From the NCBI GenBank assembly GCA_023525715.1, contig CM042010.1, positions 84,321,894 to 84,385,893 of the forward strand: a DNA stretch of 64,000 nucleotides, in the 5' to 3' direction. The notes beneath the pieces are model-generated. The model saw only the letters and a program-made list of their open reading frames with translations, was not told the DNA's origin and did no database searches. The stretch comes from Cichorium intybus. Taxonomy: Eukaryota; Streptophyta; Magnoliopsida; Asterales; Asteraceae. The position numbers were made by a program, and so were the translations under genes. The first letter of the stretch is position 1. Each line of letters opens with the position of its first letter. Below are positions 25,031 through 37,067 of the stretch, one piece after another.

Positions 25031-28000
25031 TTCCTTGATGCATAATGTGATAGTCACATTTTGGTTTGAATGCAGGGAATCACTAGGGTACGGGACTTTG
25101 GCGCATAGGAGCACATTTGGATTGGATTTCCGGCTCGTGCAGTTTTGAAGTTTAGTTAGATATTGAAATATTGTCATTATCTTTTAGATGCATAAGACAT
25201 TGTCTATCATATAGTACATTGTTCAAGGATTTTGTTTTTTAATAAAATTGTCGTTTAATTCTTTTAACATCTGTTGTTTGAAATTATCCTAGAAATGTTG
25301 TATGATTCTGTTGAATGCATGATTGATGATAACTTGAATATTGAATGCATCCAAAGTGTTTGGATTTTAGGAATTGTGTCCTTTTATGATTGTTAAGATA
25401 AATGTCATAAGAATCAATTCAACCAAAGGTCCAGTTGGACAGGACCTTGGAATCACTTGACTTAGAGTCACTTGATGAGTTGAGTTCTTAATGTGTTAAG
25501 AAATGAATCAACCAAAGATCCAGTTGGACAGGACTTTGGAATCATTTGACTTAGAGTCAGATGATGATTAAGCTCTTTATAAAGCACATGTGGCAAGAAA
25601 TGAATCACCCAAAGATCCAAAGGATATGATTTTGGAATCAGCTGACTTAGAGTCAACTGAAGATTGCAAGTCTTGAACAGAATTAACAAAGTCATAAGTT
25701 TACATAGAGATGTAAAAGAAATTGAGATTAGGAGCAACGAACACATCAGTTGCTGTGTGTTGCTCAAATCTTCAAATAGTACACAATTCTTTGTACTTCG
25801 CAATATTTGTCATTCCGTATGATGAATATGACTTCGCTTATCAGAATAAGCGATTGGATTGAAACCTTGAATAGTTCAAGGACTTCAAAGGAAGTACAAG
25901 ACTCACAGAACCTGAGTGACAACATAAACTGGGAAAATATTTCACAGTTTATTCCCTTCCAAGAACATTAATAGTTATAATGTGTCTTAGGGAAGATGAT
26001 GGAGCGTTGGTCGAAACAGTTCGATCCTCAATGTATGAGATACATTGTGAATTAGTTTCCGATACATTGAATACTAAACCAGTCAGACCATATAAGCCAT
26101 ATTTCAACCACATCCTTCGACTAAGTAGGTTTTGCGGACACTGTCTGAAATATAAAGCTGGGATTGTCCCACTTGTACATTAAAAGTCCAGGGTCTTGTA
26201 GTGTTCGTCCGAACCTCATGACTAGCCTGAACCTAATCAGAAATGTCATTTCACTGGCTATCCCACTGTACCTGAAAAAGAAAGAGCTCTTTTAGAAAGA
26301 ACTAATGTTCTAAGGAAACAGTGGGAGTTGGGACAGTCCTGAATGAGTTCAGGATTAGCCAAGTGAAAGAACCTTTAGTCATCACTAGGCTTAGAGCAGA
26401 AATCATATTTCTGTTTCAACACAGACATAATCTTCTCTTGACCAGTAGTACTGATCACCATCATAAGTAGTTATGATCGGAGTGACATACCGATTGATGG
26501 TAAAACACTATAGTTGGTACAGATTAGCAATCCGACTACTTGGAAGCATTGGTGAGCCCGGTTGCTACCAATTAAGAGAACCTTAGGATGAGATGCAGTC
26601 TGTGTGACAGTTTGATTGATTTTACAACTGGTCTTAAAACCAGTGGGAGTAATTGAATCATCAAAAGAAATCAACATGGACAGAAAGGTACCTTCAGAAC
26701 ATCTGGTTGAGTGAGACGATACTCGGAGTCAAGTAATTGACTCCGAAAGAAGCACTCTCAATAGAAGATGAAATCCGAAATGATACTGCATATTGTAAGT
26801 CGTTAGTGGAGTGCTGTATGGATCACCGGCACACTAATGGGGACTCACAAAGAGTATGCCAGCATAAAGGTACGTGGGCCTGGGATTACCCCATGGGCAT
26901 CTCGCAAGAAAGGCTATTCAGATTCTCAAAATATGCCAAAGGATTGGATTTTGAGAAAGGGCTGAAAGATATCCATTAAGATGTCAGGAAGGTTTGGATT
27001 CTCAAAATGTGCCATAAGCTCTGGATTTTGTGAATAGTCCATAACCGTGTTGAAGCCAGTGGGAGTGTTGTTGTTATCTATCTCCATATGTGTGTTACAT
27101 AATGTTTCTAGGAAACGTCTTTTTTCATTACAAAGTGTAATGACTTGGTGTTAAGAGACGGATCGCTATGAAATACTTAATAAAGATACGGCATGCTCGG
27201 GTGGTTATAAACGTCTATGAGATAGATCGAAACTCTGCCAAAATGATCTTGATGATACTCAAGATGCATTGCCCTAGGAAATAGTTTTTTGTCATTGCAA
27301 AGTGTGATGATTTGGCATGAGAGATATAAAAGGTGCAAAATACTCACATAATCCATTGACATATATCAGATAGATGTTGTCATCAGTATAGACCTGGCCA
27401 TAGTAAGCATGATCTTGATAAGATTCAAGATGCATGGAAAGGCGTCTCCGAAAGGAAATAGTTATTGAAAATCACGACACAAGGATCATAAGTAATCCTT
27501 AGATTCCAAAAGAGTCTGGAATAGGACTGGATCGAATCCAACAAGTTTCTTGGATCAATCAGAAGTGTCATGAACATGTCTTGATAACTTAATGCTTGGA
27601 GCATAGTGAGTTAGATTCAGGATATGACCTGGCTGGGAATACTTAATGGATTTTCTACCTACATGAGAAATCATTGGAAAATGATTAGGGGTGAATGTTG
27701 ATAACAATTTGAAAAAGAGTTTTTAAAATAAGGATTTAATGGTTAAAGAATTTCGTTGGCATTCCGATGGAGCGCATATGGCTCACCGGCACATCGTAAC
27801 ACCTCGAAATAGTCTTAGGGTGCAGTCATGTGGACTAAAGATCCCGAGAACCATGGAAAGTCACAGTACATAGAATGGAGTTGTTAGTGAGAATGACGGT
27901 ATGACCAAAATTGAAATATCATCGGAAGGATATCCGATCGGATGAAGTGTATTAATGTATAACATTTGAATACATAGAAAGAGTGAAAGGTCAAGTAGAC

Positions 28001-28867
28001 ATAGATACATCACACGAATTAAATAGTTTAAAAGGAATCTAGAAACCGATAATAGTTTTATGTAAAATCCGACTTGGTGATTACCTCGTGGGGACTTGGC
28101 AATTAGGCAATAGTAGCCACCAGTCAAATTTTATGTTTCAATTTTGCATGTTTCACTTCCCGAATAATCTGATTATTCAAAAATCCACAGTCGTTCATAC
28201 TTTTCAGGAATAAGTATGAACGAAGACTGTCGTGAATTGGTTTGTAGATTGTCTAAGGAGTTAGACATTGTCGTAAGACTTGTACAACGATCACGAGTAC
28301 TTAGAAATAGAGATTTGAGTATTGGATAAACCCGTGCTCAATAGATTGCTTCATGGATTACATCACGATCAATGTTGAGACGATAATATCCTATGATCTT
28401 GAAGCGGAGACATATGAGTTGAAATTTACGAGTCGGTTGGGCATTGATAATGCGAAAACGCATCGGTAACACGATGTTATAAAATGCATTGTTGTGTACG
28501 ATTTGATAAGTAAAAGACACAAGCATATGAGTCGAAGCTTATTCGTTCCTTGAGCCTGATCGGAAACAGATATCTGTAGGCCGCTCGATGATTTTGAAGT
28601 TGACTAAAGTGCTGGCCAGCCTGGACTAAGTTGATGTGTTCAATTAGAAGTCCGAAAGTCATAAGCAGAATCAGAAATCGGGAAACAGAGTATCGGACAG
28701 AGATTGATCTCAATCCATGTCTCGTGTCTGAAAATATCTTGTTGGACGAAGGATCATATGATCACTTATCTATGGACAAAACTGACTAGGTCAGAGTTCG
28801 GCAGCAGTTTCTTGGAAGCTGCAGGTTGTTTATTAATCGGAAGATAAATTAAAGTCATAGACTTATC
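25031..28867 (+). other. non-coding remainder of element D
   Basis: 3.8 kb without a coding frame, where pol would be expected. It contains diverged tandem repeats (25411-25668). The last 0.7 kb (from about 28140) is shared with the RT-containing half at 7100-7844. No pol motifs (DxG, D-D-35-E, YVDD, ADxLTK) could be read in any frame. Confidence 0.8.
25411..25668. repeat. three diverged tandem repeats of about 90 bp in element D
   Basis: Each unit has a 'caaccaaagatccagttgga' core (or a variant), then 'ttggaatca', then 'tgacttagagtca'. Starts are near 25411, 25502 and 25598. A reverse-strand match to part of the unit occurs at about 40072-40115 in relic K, so the repeat belongs to the family. 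Confidence 0.8.
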
Positions 28868-28879
28868 CAAGTGGGAGAC
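28867..28879 (+). promoter_or_regulatory. polypurine tract-like site of element D
   Basis: ccaagtgggagac lies directly before the 3' LTR, as in the related half at 7832-7844. Confidence 0.75.
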
Positions 28880-29646
28880 TGTTGGATTAGGTGTCTAAGC
28901 CATGACTTTATATTTATATTTATCTTGTTAATTGAAGCAAAGTCCATTTGGTTTGCCCTCATAGCTGGAGGTTAGGATAGAGTTTAGTAGAGTAAAAGGT
29001 TGATTTATTAATTGTTTAATAAATCAATAGAATTAATTAAATGGTTTATTAATATATTTAAGTGTTAATATATTAATTAGAAACTATAATAATTAATTGA
29101 GATTTAATCTAGAATTAATTGGGTTTAATTTAGTGATTAAATAAATTAATTAAAAGTGCAGGGACTGGTTTGTATTTATTCAATAGTTGAATAATCTGGC
29201 AAACCAGTGGAAGGGCCTAAGTTGGCGAAATTATGAGTGGATACACTCATATTACGAAACCCTAATTAGGGCTAAGGAAAGCCTTGTCCAAATGGTTAAC
29301 AGGCTTGCCCATTTGGAGGCTCCTTAGGGTTTCAGCTGTAACCCTTGGAGGCTATAAAAGGAGGAACCTGGCCACCCTAAAACCTGCGCCACTTTTGAAC
29401 CAAGACTACTCTACTGGACTGTCTTCTCCATTGCTTGGGTGTGACTTCATTTGAGGCAGGATTCTTTTTGCTGCTAGCTTCAAGAACAAGATCAAAAGGT
29501 TGGTTATTCTTCATTTGATCTTTAGAAATAATTGTTGGCTTTAGGATTTTAGTTTATTATCTTCATAGAAGAAAACATAGATCTTTCTAGGGTTGCATGT
29601 GAACCATAAGAAATTATTTGTTCATTGTTTGCTAGAAAACCCTTCA
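28880..29646 (+). repeat. 3' LTR of element D (767 bp)
   Basis: Nearly identical to the 5' LTR; the few differences seen include ggtttgccc against gggttgccc and ggaggaacc against ggaggcacc. The TATA box is at 29353-29359. It is followed by the second ACTCT. Confidence 0.96.
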
Positions 29647-29659
29647 ACTCTTTCCAACA

Positions 29660-30340
29660 TGAATCGTATTTAATAGTGTTCGATTCCTCCTTTCAGATAC
29701 ACCATTATCCTGTGGCGTTCTAGGTGGAGTAAGTTGTGAAATAATTCCACGACTCTTAAGATGATTCATAAAGTCTAAACTTAAGTACTCACCTCCTCTA
29801 TTGGAACGAAGGACTTTAATTGTTTTATTGAGCTGATTTTCCACTTCACTTTGAAATATTTTGAATATTTCAAATCCCTCATTTTTATGTTTCATTAAAT
29901 AAACATAATCATACCGATTGAAGTCGTTAGTGAAAGTGATGAAATATCCTTCACCGTATCTAGAAATTAGCTTGAAAGGACCGCATACATCCGTATGCAT
30001 GATTCCTAACAAGTCCTTTGCCCTTTCATTGGTTCCCGAGAAAGGAGCTTTAGTCATTTTTCTATATAAACAAGATTCACATATATCAAATGAGTCATCC
30101 TCATTTGCTTTCAAAAGTCCACTCTTTTGAAGTTGGGATATGCGTTCTTGTTTATATATGCCCAAGGCGACAATGCCATAGATATGTTTGACTCAAATTA
30201 CATTTCGGTCTCTTGGTGGAAGTATGGTATATAGAGCTTTGGTTTGGAGCACAATCAAGGTTTACCTTATAAATTCCATTCAAAGGCCTAGCCTCAAAAT
30301 ATAATACATTGTTTTTTGAGACATGAATGTCATCATTCAC
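29660..30340 (-). pseudogene. copia integrase, zinc-binding and core part (element A)
   Basis: Minus strand: 'LWHCRLGHI' (the two His) and 'CESCLYRK' (the two Cys) give the HHCC domain, interrupted by a frame break near 30160. The core has 'HTDVCGPF' (first Asp), 'RSNRGGEY' where relatives have SDRGGEY, so the second catalytic Asp is Asn, and 'GVSERRNRT' (Glu). It ends at the target-site copy of solo LTR B1 and resumes at 12635. Inactive. Confidence 0.9.
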
Positions 30341-30591
30341 AAAACATAGATTAAAACTAGATTATCTTAACTTAGCAACCGAAATAATTTTCCTAGTCAA
30401 TCTAGGAACATAACAAAGATTCATTAATTTTAAATACAAGCCATTTTGGTAGTAATAAATCAAAATCTCCTAGTGAATCAACCGCAACTCTTGCTACGTT
30501 TCCAACAGTTAATACTACCTCGCTTGCCTTTAGTCGCACACTCCTTTTGAACCCCAGTAATGTATTACATCTGTGAGTTCCAAAACCGGTA

Positions 30592-31533
30592 TCATATACC
30601 CCAAGTGATTGGAGATAAAGTATAAAGCTCTAAATCTATCACATATATACCTGAAGTGCCTTCCCCGTCCTTCTTCTTCAACTCCGCAAGGTAAGTAGGG
30701 CAGTTTCTCTTCCAATGCCCAACTATGACACATTCTAAGCATGCATCTTCTTTTGCTACCTTTGTCTTCTGCTTGGGTTGAGGGGGTGGTTGGGAAACTT
30801 TCTTGCCCTTCCCTTTGACAAACGTTTTCTTCCCTTTGCCCTTACAGTTCATTGGTTGATCAGGTTTAGATATCTTTGCATCACTTTCCTTGACCATGAG
30901 AACATGAGAAGTTTTCTTGGGTAAACTTTTTTACGCGGTTATTAGCATCCCATGCAATTCCGGGATAGACTTGTTTAAACCATTCATGTTGTAGTTCATG
31001 ACAACGACATCAAAAGACTTTTTCAAGGAGTTAAGGATCATATACGTTGCAAGCTCTTCAGGCATCACAACTCCAAGACGTGCCAAATGATCAATGCAAC
31101 TCTTTATCTTGAGCACATAAAAGCTCACCGTTTGTCCCTTCCCCATCCTACAAGCATGGAAAGCTCGAACAGTTTCAAACCTTTCCGTTCTAGCAAGTTC
31201 TTGGAACATCTCATTCAATTGGGTGATCATGTCATAGGCCAAATGATTATGCACGTCCTTTTGAAGGTTGGGAATCGTGGTAGCCAACATGAGACCTGAT
31301 GCATCGATGGAATCATCCACCTTTTTAAGCAACGCATCATGTGCGGGCTTAGGAGTGACGGGGGGCTCTTCGAGAAGTGGTTCATTGAAAACATAATCCT
31401 TATTTTCTTGCTTAAGAACTATTCTCACACTATGGTACCAATCCAAAAAGTTGGTGTGGTTAAGTTTCTCTCCCTCAAGGAGAGACCGAAATGAAGTTTT
31501 GTTAGGGGTTTGGTTTGTTGCTTTTAGTGCCAT
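30592..31533 (-). pseudogene. copia gag of element A
   Basis: A 200-codon frame from ATG 31533 carries the Gag N-terminal motif (LNHTNFLDWYHSVRIVL) and the UBN2-like region ('MITQLNEMFQELART', 'CRMGKGQTVSFYVLKIK'). It stops at 30931, and the rest follows in another frame (30897-30592): a lysine-rich stretch and an intact knuckle CLECVIVGHWKRNC (CX2CX4HX4C). The frame change makes it a pseudogene. It resembles the gag of element E. Confidence 0.88.
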
Positions 31534-31829
31534 CTACAAAATTTTACAAAGTTCAATTTAGTGATTTAAATTGATATTAAGTCCATAATAATTAATACCC
31601 TTCTTGTTTCATAAACATTAATTGATTAAAGTCTAGAATCCAAGTTGCAATACAAATAAACGGTTAGGTGACCTTTTTCCCGCTTATTTAATTCAACAAG
31701 GTAGGTAACGATTTACCAATTACATACAAATGTAATTTCTAGATGTATTGGATCTAATTACAACATTTGTAAGTTTGATATTAGCCTTATTTCTTGCCTT
31801 GGAAGGTTACTTGAACAAGAAGAAGAAGG
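31534..31829 (-). other. leader of element A, cut by element E
   Basis: Non-coding sequence upstream of gag. No primer-binding site is reached before the E LTR begins at 31830. Confidence 0.6.
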
Positions 31830-32594
31830 TGTTGGATTTATATGCTCAAAACTCATTATGAAATAATATTGCTAATAACATACGATCTTACATGGTCCCA
31901 CCTTTATCAAGTTGTCACTTATTGAATATTTATTGCGTTTGATAATTAGTAAATTAATTAAACTCTTGTGTTTAATTAGATAATAATTATTGTTTTATGA
32001 AAAGAATAATTATAAGGAGTTAAACTAATAAATATATCAGATGTAAGTCATGTACAAAGTTTTGGACACTTTGGGTTGCATTAAGATGTAACTAGACTTA
32101 GTTAGTTTCTAAAGGAAGAGTGTTGGACACTCTTGTGTCATTTTTGCCCCATGTTGGCTGAATTTTTGGTGGTTTGGGTGGAGGTTGCTTGTCAACCATC
32201 ACTTTAGACATCCCGTGCCTCTAGAAAGACCATACCTTTACATTTAATGAAAGTATGGCTCATGGGACTCACATGTGGGTATAAAAGAGAGTCTTATGCA
32301 AAGGTTGCAAAGATCTTTTTACTCTCCCTACCCGAAATTATACAAGAAGGAACTAGCATTCCAAGTGCATTAACCTTGGTGGTGGATACTTGTAGAGAAA
32401 TCAAGCTTCTTGGTTTTTGTCATCTACTTCAACTCCCTAATTCCAAGTGGGATCAAAGGCTTCAAAGGTTGTCATTCTAAAACATCCTATGTATGTTTTA
32501 AATATCATTCTTACCTATGTAAAATGATCCTTGATGGTTTTGTTTAAAATGGTGAATAATAAACTTGTTATATTTTATGTCGCAAAACCCAGCA
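31830..32594 (+). repeat. 5' LTR of element E (765 bp)
   Basis: It starts TGTTGGATTTATATGC and ends ACCCAGCA, directly before the primer-binding site. A TATA-like gtataaaag is at 32279-32287. The LTR L (44352 and 63987 ends) is a diverged relative: both start with 'tatatgc' blocks and share an 'gaactagcattc' block near the end. Confidence 0.88.
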
Positions 32595-32595
32595 G

Positions 32596-32608
32596 TGGTA
32601 TCAGAACC
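32596..32608 (+). promoter_or_regulatory. primer-binding site of element E
   Basis: TGGTATCAGAACC, one base after the LTR; one change from the usual TGGTATCAGAGCC. Confidence 0.88.
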
Positions 32609-33896
32609 GTCTTTTATATGTAAGAATTATTTATTATGTTTGATAATCTTTGATTTTTGGAACATAACGATGGATTCCTTTTGGCTAAGAAATATCCATA
32701 TTTGTTTTATTTCGCAACTTATAGTTATACAATTGTTTATTTTTATATATAACCATTTCATGAATTTTGGTTATATAAAAGTTGTCTGAGAAAACACAAA
32801 GTGTTGTTTATATTCAATGTGATCAGATTGTGTATTAAAAAGCCGTTAGGATACTTGTGGTTGCTATTTATTAATTCATATGATGATGTAATAGATAAAT
32901 GGACATTATTTCATTTTGTATGTAATAGATTAGTTTAGACTAGTTTGTTTACAATTACAAAATGTAACAGGATGGAGCTTATGAAGATCCTTTCAAGACA
33001 TGGTGGTTTTGAAGACTCTTGAAGTGTCCTCATTAAGTCCGTTAGGAAATGACTTAATAATTGTTGTGATGACTCACAAGAATTGTTGTTAGAAAATGGC
33101 TTTGCATACATTTTATAATTCATGCTTATGATGTTTTTTTTCGCTTGTTATATAATGTTGTATGTTTGAAAATATGTTTTCCATAGAAAAGAACATTTTA
33201 ACTAAAATAGCATCAAGTTGGAGTATGAAATTTTAACTAATAAAGTTTGTACACGAGATGTGTAAAATTGGAGTTTTTGCTAAAAAGAGTTTTAATTTTT
33301 GAAACTCTTAGCCAAACTTTTAAATGTTTAAAAATATTTAAAAATGTTTTAAACTGAATCTAAAATCCAAAACTTTATAATAAAAAAAGTTTTATTAAAA
33401 AGTTTAAAACGGGTTCCCAATTATAACGGAAAAATTAATATTGGATATTAAATTTAACAAACTAAATTGAATATAAGATATTGATTTAATTTTATACATT
33501 TGAAACCTTGAAAAATGTACGGTGGAATATAAGATATTGATTTAATTTTATACATTTGCTAATGGGATAAAGGTCACTTAACCGTTAGTAAAGTATAATT
33601 CACAAGATTTTTAAGTCAAGAATCATATGTGATAAATGTCACCTAAGCATGTGAGACTTAGGCATATATGAGATTAACATGCCATTAAACATAAGATATT
33701 TTGGATCCCATAAAATTCTAAGAGTTACATATGAGATGTAATTGGTTATCCTAACTTACCAATCAACATAGTCACTTGTGTTGTGGGTCACCGTCTCAAA
33801 TGATTTTGTATGATGTGGATCTTAATTTTTCAATCTTAATTTAAAGGGTAATTAATATTAAAAAAATTATATCGAAGATATTAAAATGAATCTTAT
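32609..33896 (+). other. non-coding leader of element E
   Basis: No coding frame. A direct repeat with 56-bp period (33469-33501 and 33525-33557, beginning gaatataagatattgattt) is the only structure seen. Confidence 0.65.
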
Positions 33897-34800
33897 TATT
33901 TTGTAGATAACCACCCCGTCTGTAACCATCTCTTCTCTCACTATTCGATCCATCCTCGAAAAGGAAAAATTGACCGGACCTAACTTCCTTGATTGGTTTA
34001 GGCAACTGAGGATTGTCCTCAAGCTAGAGAAAAAGGACAGTGTCCTTGATGTGCCTATTCTGGATGAACCTCTTGCCAATGCCTTTAAGCAAGTAAAAGA
34101 CGCTTGAACGAAAACATGTAAATGATTCTCTCGAGGTGGCTTGCATCATGCTTGCCACTATGTCTCCTGAGCTTTAGAAAACCTTTGAGTTTCTTGAAGT
34201 GCTTGATATGATCAAGCAACTGAAAATCAAGTTTCATGAGTAGGCTAAGCAAGAACGGTTTGACACTTTTAATGCTTTTATTGGCTGCAAAATGGCTGAA
34301 GGATCTTCTGTGAGTGCTCATGTACTTAAAATGAAAGTGTACACTGAGCAGGTTTCACGCCTCGGTTTCCCTTTTTGGTGGTGAGTTAGAAATGGTTGTG
34401 ATCCTTGCCAAAATCATTCAATCAATTTCTTGTTGAACTTTACTATGAATGATTGGGAAAGGAGCATCAATGAGCTTTACTCGATGCGCAAAAATGTTGA
34501 GGAAAATATCAAGAATTCAGGGAATCAAGTGTTGATGATCTGTGAAGGTCATGTCTCCAAGAAGAAAACCGGTAATGTTACCGCGAAGGGAAAAGGAAAG
34601 GTCCTTAAGAAAAACAAAGGAAAGGGTAAATGGAAGCCTCGTTCCTCCAACTCTTCTCCAAAGCCTTAGCCTATTACTGACTCTGATTGCTTTCACTGCA
34701 ACGAGAAGGGACATTCGAAGCGCAATAGACCCAAATATCTTGAGGATGTTAAGAGGAACAAGACCGATAAGATCGACACCTCAGGTATATATGTAATTGA
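33897..34800 (+). pseudogene. copia gag remnant of element E
   Basis: The start region reads LEKEKLTGPNFLDWFRQLRIVLKLEKKD, the Gag N-terminal motif (split here only for description: KLTGPNFLDW, RQLRIVLK). Several stops and frame changes follow in 34100-34430. A lysine-rich segment leads to the knuckle 'CFHCNEKGHSKRNR' at about 34690-34730, where the final Cys is Arg. Not functional. Confidence 0.85.
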
Positions 34801-37067
34801 ATTATATGTATTCCATACCAACACTTGGGTATTCGATGACGTAAGTGGTACTAGCATTTGCAATGATTTGCAGGGAATAAGGAATATTAGAGAACTACGA
34901 GATGGCGATATGGAATTGCATGTAGGAAACGACTATCGTGTAACCGTCAAGGCCATAGTCCAATATCATTTCCTACTTTCAAATGGGCTTTGTCTTGTAT
35001 TAAACAATTGTTGTTATGTACCTAGTATAACTAGGAATATTATCTTTACATTCCGTTTGTATGAAGAAGGTTTTCGATATGAATTTGACTTTCATTCAGA
35101 AAAAAATATCCGTGTTTAAAGATAATATATTCTATTTTGCGACTTGTCCCAATAATGAAATATATGAGAATGATTTAAATGGTTCATACAACAAAGATAA
35201 TTCAATTTCCAACTTAACAAATAAAAAAACAAAGTCGGACTTTAATAAAACTTATTTGTGGCATTGTCGACTTGGTCACATAAACAAAACTTGCATCGCT
35301 AAGCTTCAAAAGGATGGAATCTTAGAATCAACAGGCCCAGAGTCTTTTTGATGTTTGCGAATCTTGTCTATGTGGAAAGATGACCAAAGCTCATTTTACT
35401 GGTCTTTCTGAAACGACTTCTGATCTATTAGGACTACTAGATACTGATGTATGTGGACCTTTTAGGACAATGACCAAAAGCAATGAAAGTGTTGGGATTT
35501 TTACAGATTAACATAATTCAATCAGGCAGCGTAAGATAAAACATATTAAATCCCAAAATTGAGCAGATTATTTAGCAGGATCATGTCATGATCATAATCA
35601 AGATGATAAGTTTATAACAGTTGCATCAACAATAAGATGAATATGATTCATACATTTTGTTTGGATGTTAAGAATCCAAACCAGAATCCCTCTAATGATT
35701 CACACCCAAGATCACCAGAAGAACAAGCAGACAGAAACTTCCAAGCTTGTGGAAATCGATCCAGAAAACCCTTGAAGGGTTACTGCAATCGACAAAGAGG
35801 AGAGGAGGAGGGTTTTTGGGAGGTGGCGGCTCACTTGGAGATTGGGATGCCTTAGGGTTGCACCCTAAGGCATTTATTTATTGTGCATGGGCTGCTAGGG
35901 TTTCAAACATATGAACCTTTTGGCAGCCGCACCCCCTGACTTGTTCTATTAATTAATTACAATCCAATCCCTTAATTAATATCTATAAATTAATTTCACA
36001 ACTAAATTATCAATTAATTTCTTGATCCAGTTTCTGATTAATTTATTTGTCAATAAATTAATAAATTGATCATTCATCTATTATTTATGCTACTGATTGT
36101 TTTTACTGGGTCGTGAGGGCAACCCAAATAGGACCCTGCTATTATTAGAAATATCACCACAGTTTATGATCTTGGACATATTTCGAACAGAAAGATACTT
36201 CATTAGATTTACTGATGACTTCAGTGGATTTGGATATGTATATCTCATGAAACATAAATATGAAGCTTTTGAAATCTTAAAGGTATTCCAAAGTGAAGTA
36301 CAAAATCAGCTGGGTAAAAGGATTAAAGCCATACAATCGGATCCTGGTGGCAAATATCTAAACTATGAGTTTGATGAACATCTTAAGAATTATGGCATGG
36401 TGTCACAACTCACTATACCCGGAACACCACAACATAATGGTCTTTCCAAAAGCAGAAATGATACCTTACTTGATATGATACGATCAATGATGAGCCATAC
36501 TTCCCTTCCTCATTCGTTTAGGGGATATGCCCTTGAAACCACTGCCCGTATTGTAAACATGGTCCCAACTAAAAAGGTTAGTAAGACATCATACGAGTTA
36601 TGGCATGGAAAGGTTCTACTAATATCTTACTTAAAGATTCGGGGTTGTGAAGCTCAAGTTAAACTAGAGACTTCTAACAAGCTTGAATCCAGATCTCAAA
36701 AGTGTATCTTTGTGAGATACCTAAAAGTAACCATGGGCTATTACTTATTTAAGAAAGAAAAAAATCTAGTTTTTATAGCTCGAAAAGCCGTGTTTCTTGA
36801 AAAGTACTTTATTATGAATAAAGCAAGTGGGAGCCCCATTAATCTCGAAGAGATTCGAGAAACACAACCTATAGTTAAGAATAACACTCCACCAGATACT
36901 GTGAAGCGTGAGACTATTATTCAGATGCCAAATGACACACCAACTATACGATGCTCAAGTAGACCTCGATAGGAACCTGATAGATATGGATTTTTCAGTC
37001 CTGAAGAGGAAGTCTTCTTAGTGGATCAATGGGAGCCCACTAAGGGTCAATTCCTAAAAGTTCAAAT
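34801..37067 (+). pseudogene. copia protease-integrase remnant of element E, split by solo LTR B2
   Basis: Protease region near 34830: 'NTWVFDDVSGTSICN', a damaged D-S/T-G site. Integrase HHCC: 'LWHCRLGHI' and 'CESCLCGK'. Core: 'DTDVCGPF' (Asp kept), then the solo LTR, then 'FIRFTDDFSGFGYVYLMKH', 'QSDPGGKY' (Asp kept, Glu after it changed) and 'GLSKSRND', where the catalytic Glu of GxSERRN is Lys. Frameshifts occur at about 35119 and 35348. The C-terminal part runs to 36970. Inactive. Confidence 0.9.
35490..36189 (-). mobile_element. solo LTR B2 (700 bp) in the integrase of E
   Basis: Termini TGTTGGGATTT and TTTCGAACA; exact TSD GAAAG at 35485-35489 and 36190-36194. Removing it with one TSD copy joins the integrase in frame. 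It is homologous to B1. The orientation call rests on a reverse-strand TATA-like 'caataaataaatgcc' (about 35870-35884). No internal part of the family is present, so it arose by LTR-LTR recombination. Confidence 0.92.

Larger units (their letters stand above)
22189..29646 (+). mobile_element. copia element D: complete, young, gag-only (7458 bp)
   Basis: LTRs of 765 and 767 bp are nearly identical by eye and flank 5.9 kb of internal sequence. It has an exact 5-bp TSD, a tRNA-Met primer-binding site and a PPT-like site. The only intact frame is gag; no protease, integrase, RT or RNase H can be read in the remaining 3.8 kb. It is therefore a non-autonomous (LARD-like) member that must have been copied by enzymes supplied in trans. 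Relatives in the window are the halves at 2585-8611 and relic K. It inserted near the end of solo LTR B1. Confidence 0.95.
12636..29659 (-). mobile_element. solo LTR B1, itself split by elements C and D
   Basis: The three pieces 12636-13287, 22125-22188 and 29652-29659 together give an LTR of about 724 bp, homologous along its length to solo LTR B2 (35490-36189). Termini are TGTTGGGATT and TTTCCAACA. The flanking 5-mers are cgaac (12631-12635) and tgaat (29660-29664): an imperfect TSD differing by two transitions. Orientation is inferred from a reverse-strand TATA-like segment shared with B2. No internal region of this family is in the window, so it is a product of LTR-LTR recombination. Confidence 0.85.
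12106..31829 (-). mobile_element. copia element A, truncated and split by nested insertions
   Basis: Read on the minus strand: leader (31829-31534), gag (31533-30592), protease region, integrase N-terminal and core (30340-29660), then a 17-kb interruption (12636-29659), then the C-terminal part of integrase and linker (12635-12111). RT and RNase H, and both LTRs, are absent. The leader is cut at 31829 by the LTR of element E. Removing 12636-29659 joins the two integrase pieces in frame, which proves that the interruption is an insertion. Confidence 0.88.
31830..37067 (+). mobile_element. copia element E, truncated and decayed
   Basis: Plus strand: 5' LTR, primer-binding site, leader of 1.3 kb, broken gag, protease and integrase with a solo LTR (B2) inserted. 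It ends at about 37067, where a reversed family-D relic (K) begins. RT, RNase H and 3' LTR are absent. It inserted into the leader of element A; the base run before its LTR is gaagg (31825-31829), but the partner TSD is not in view. Confidence 0.85.
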
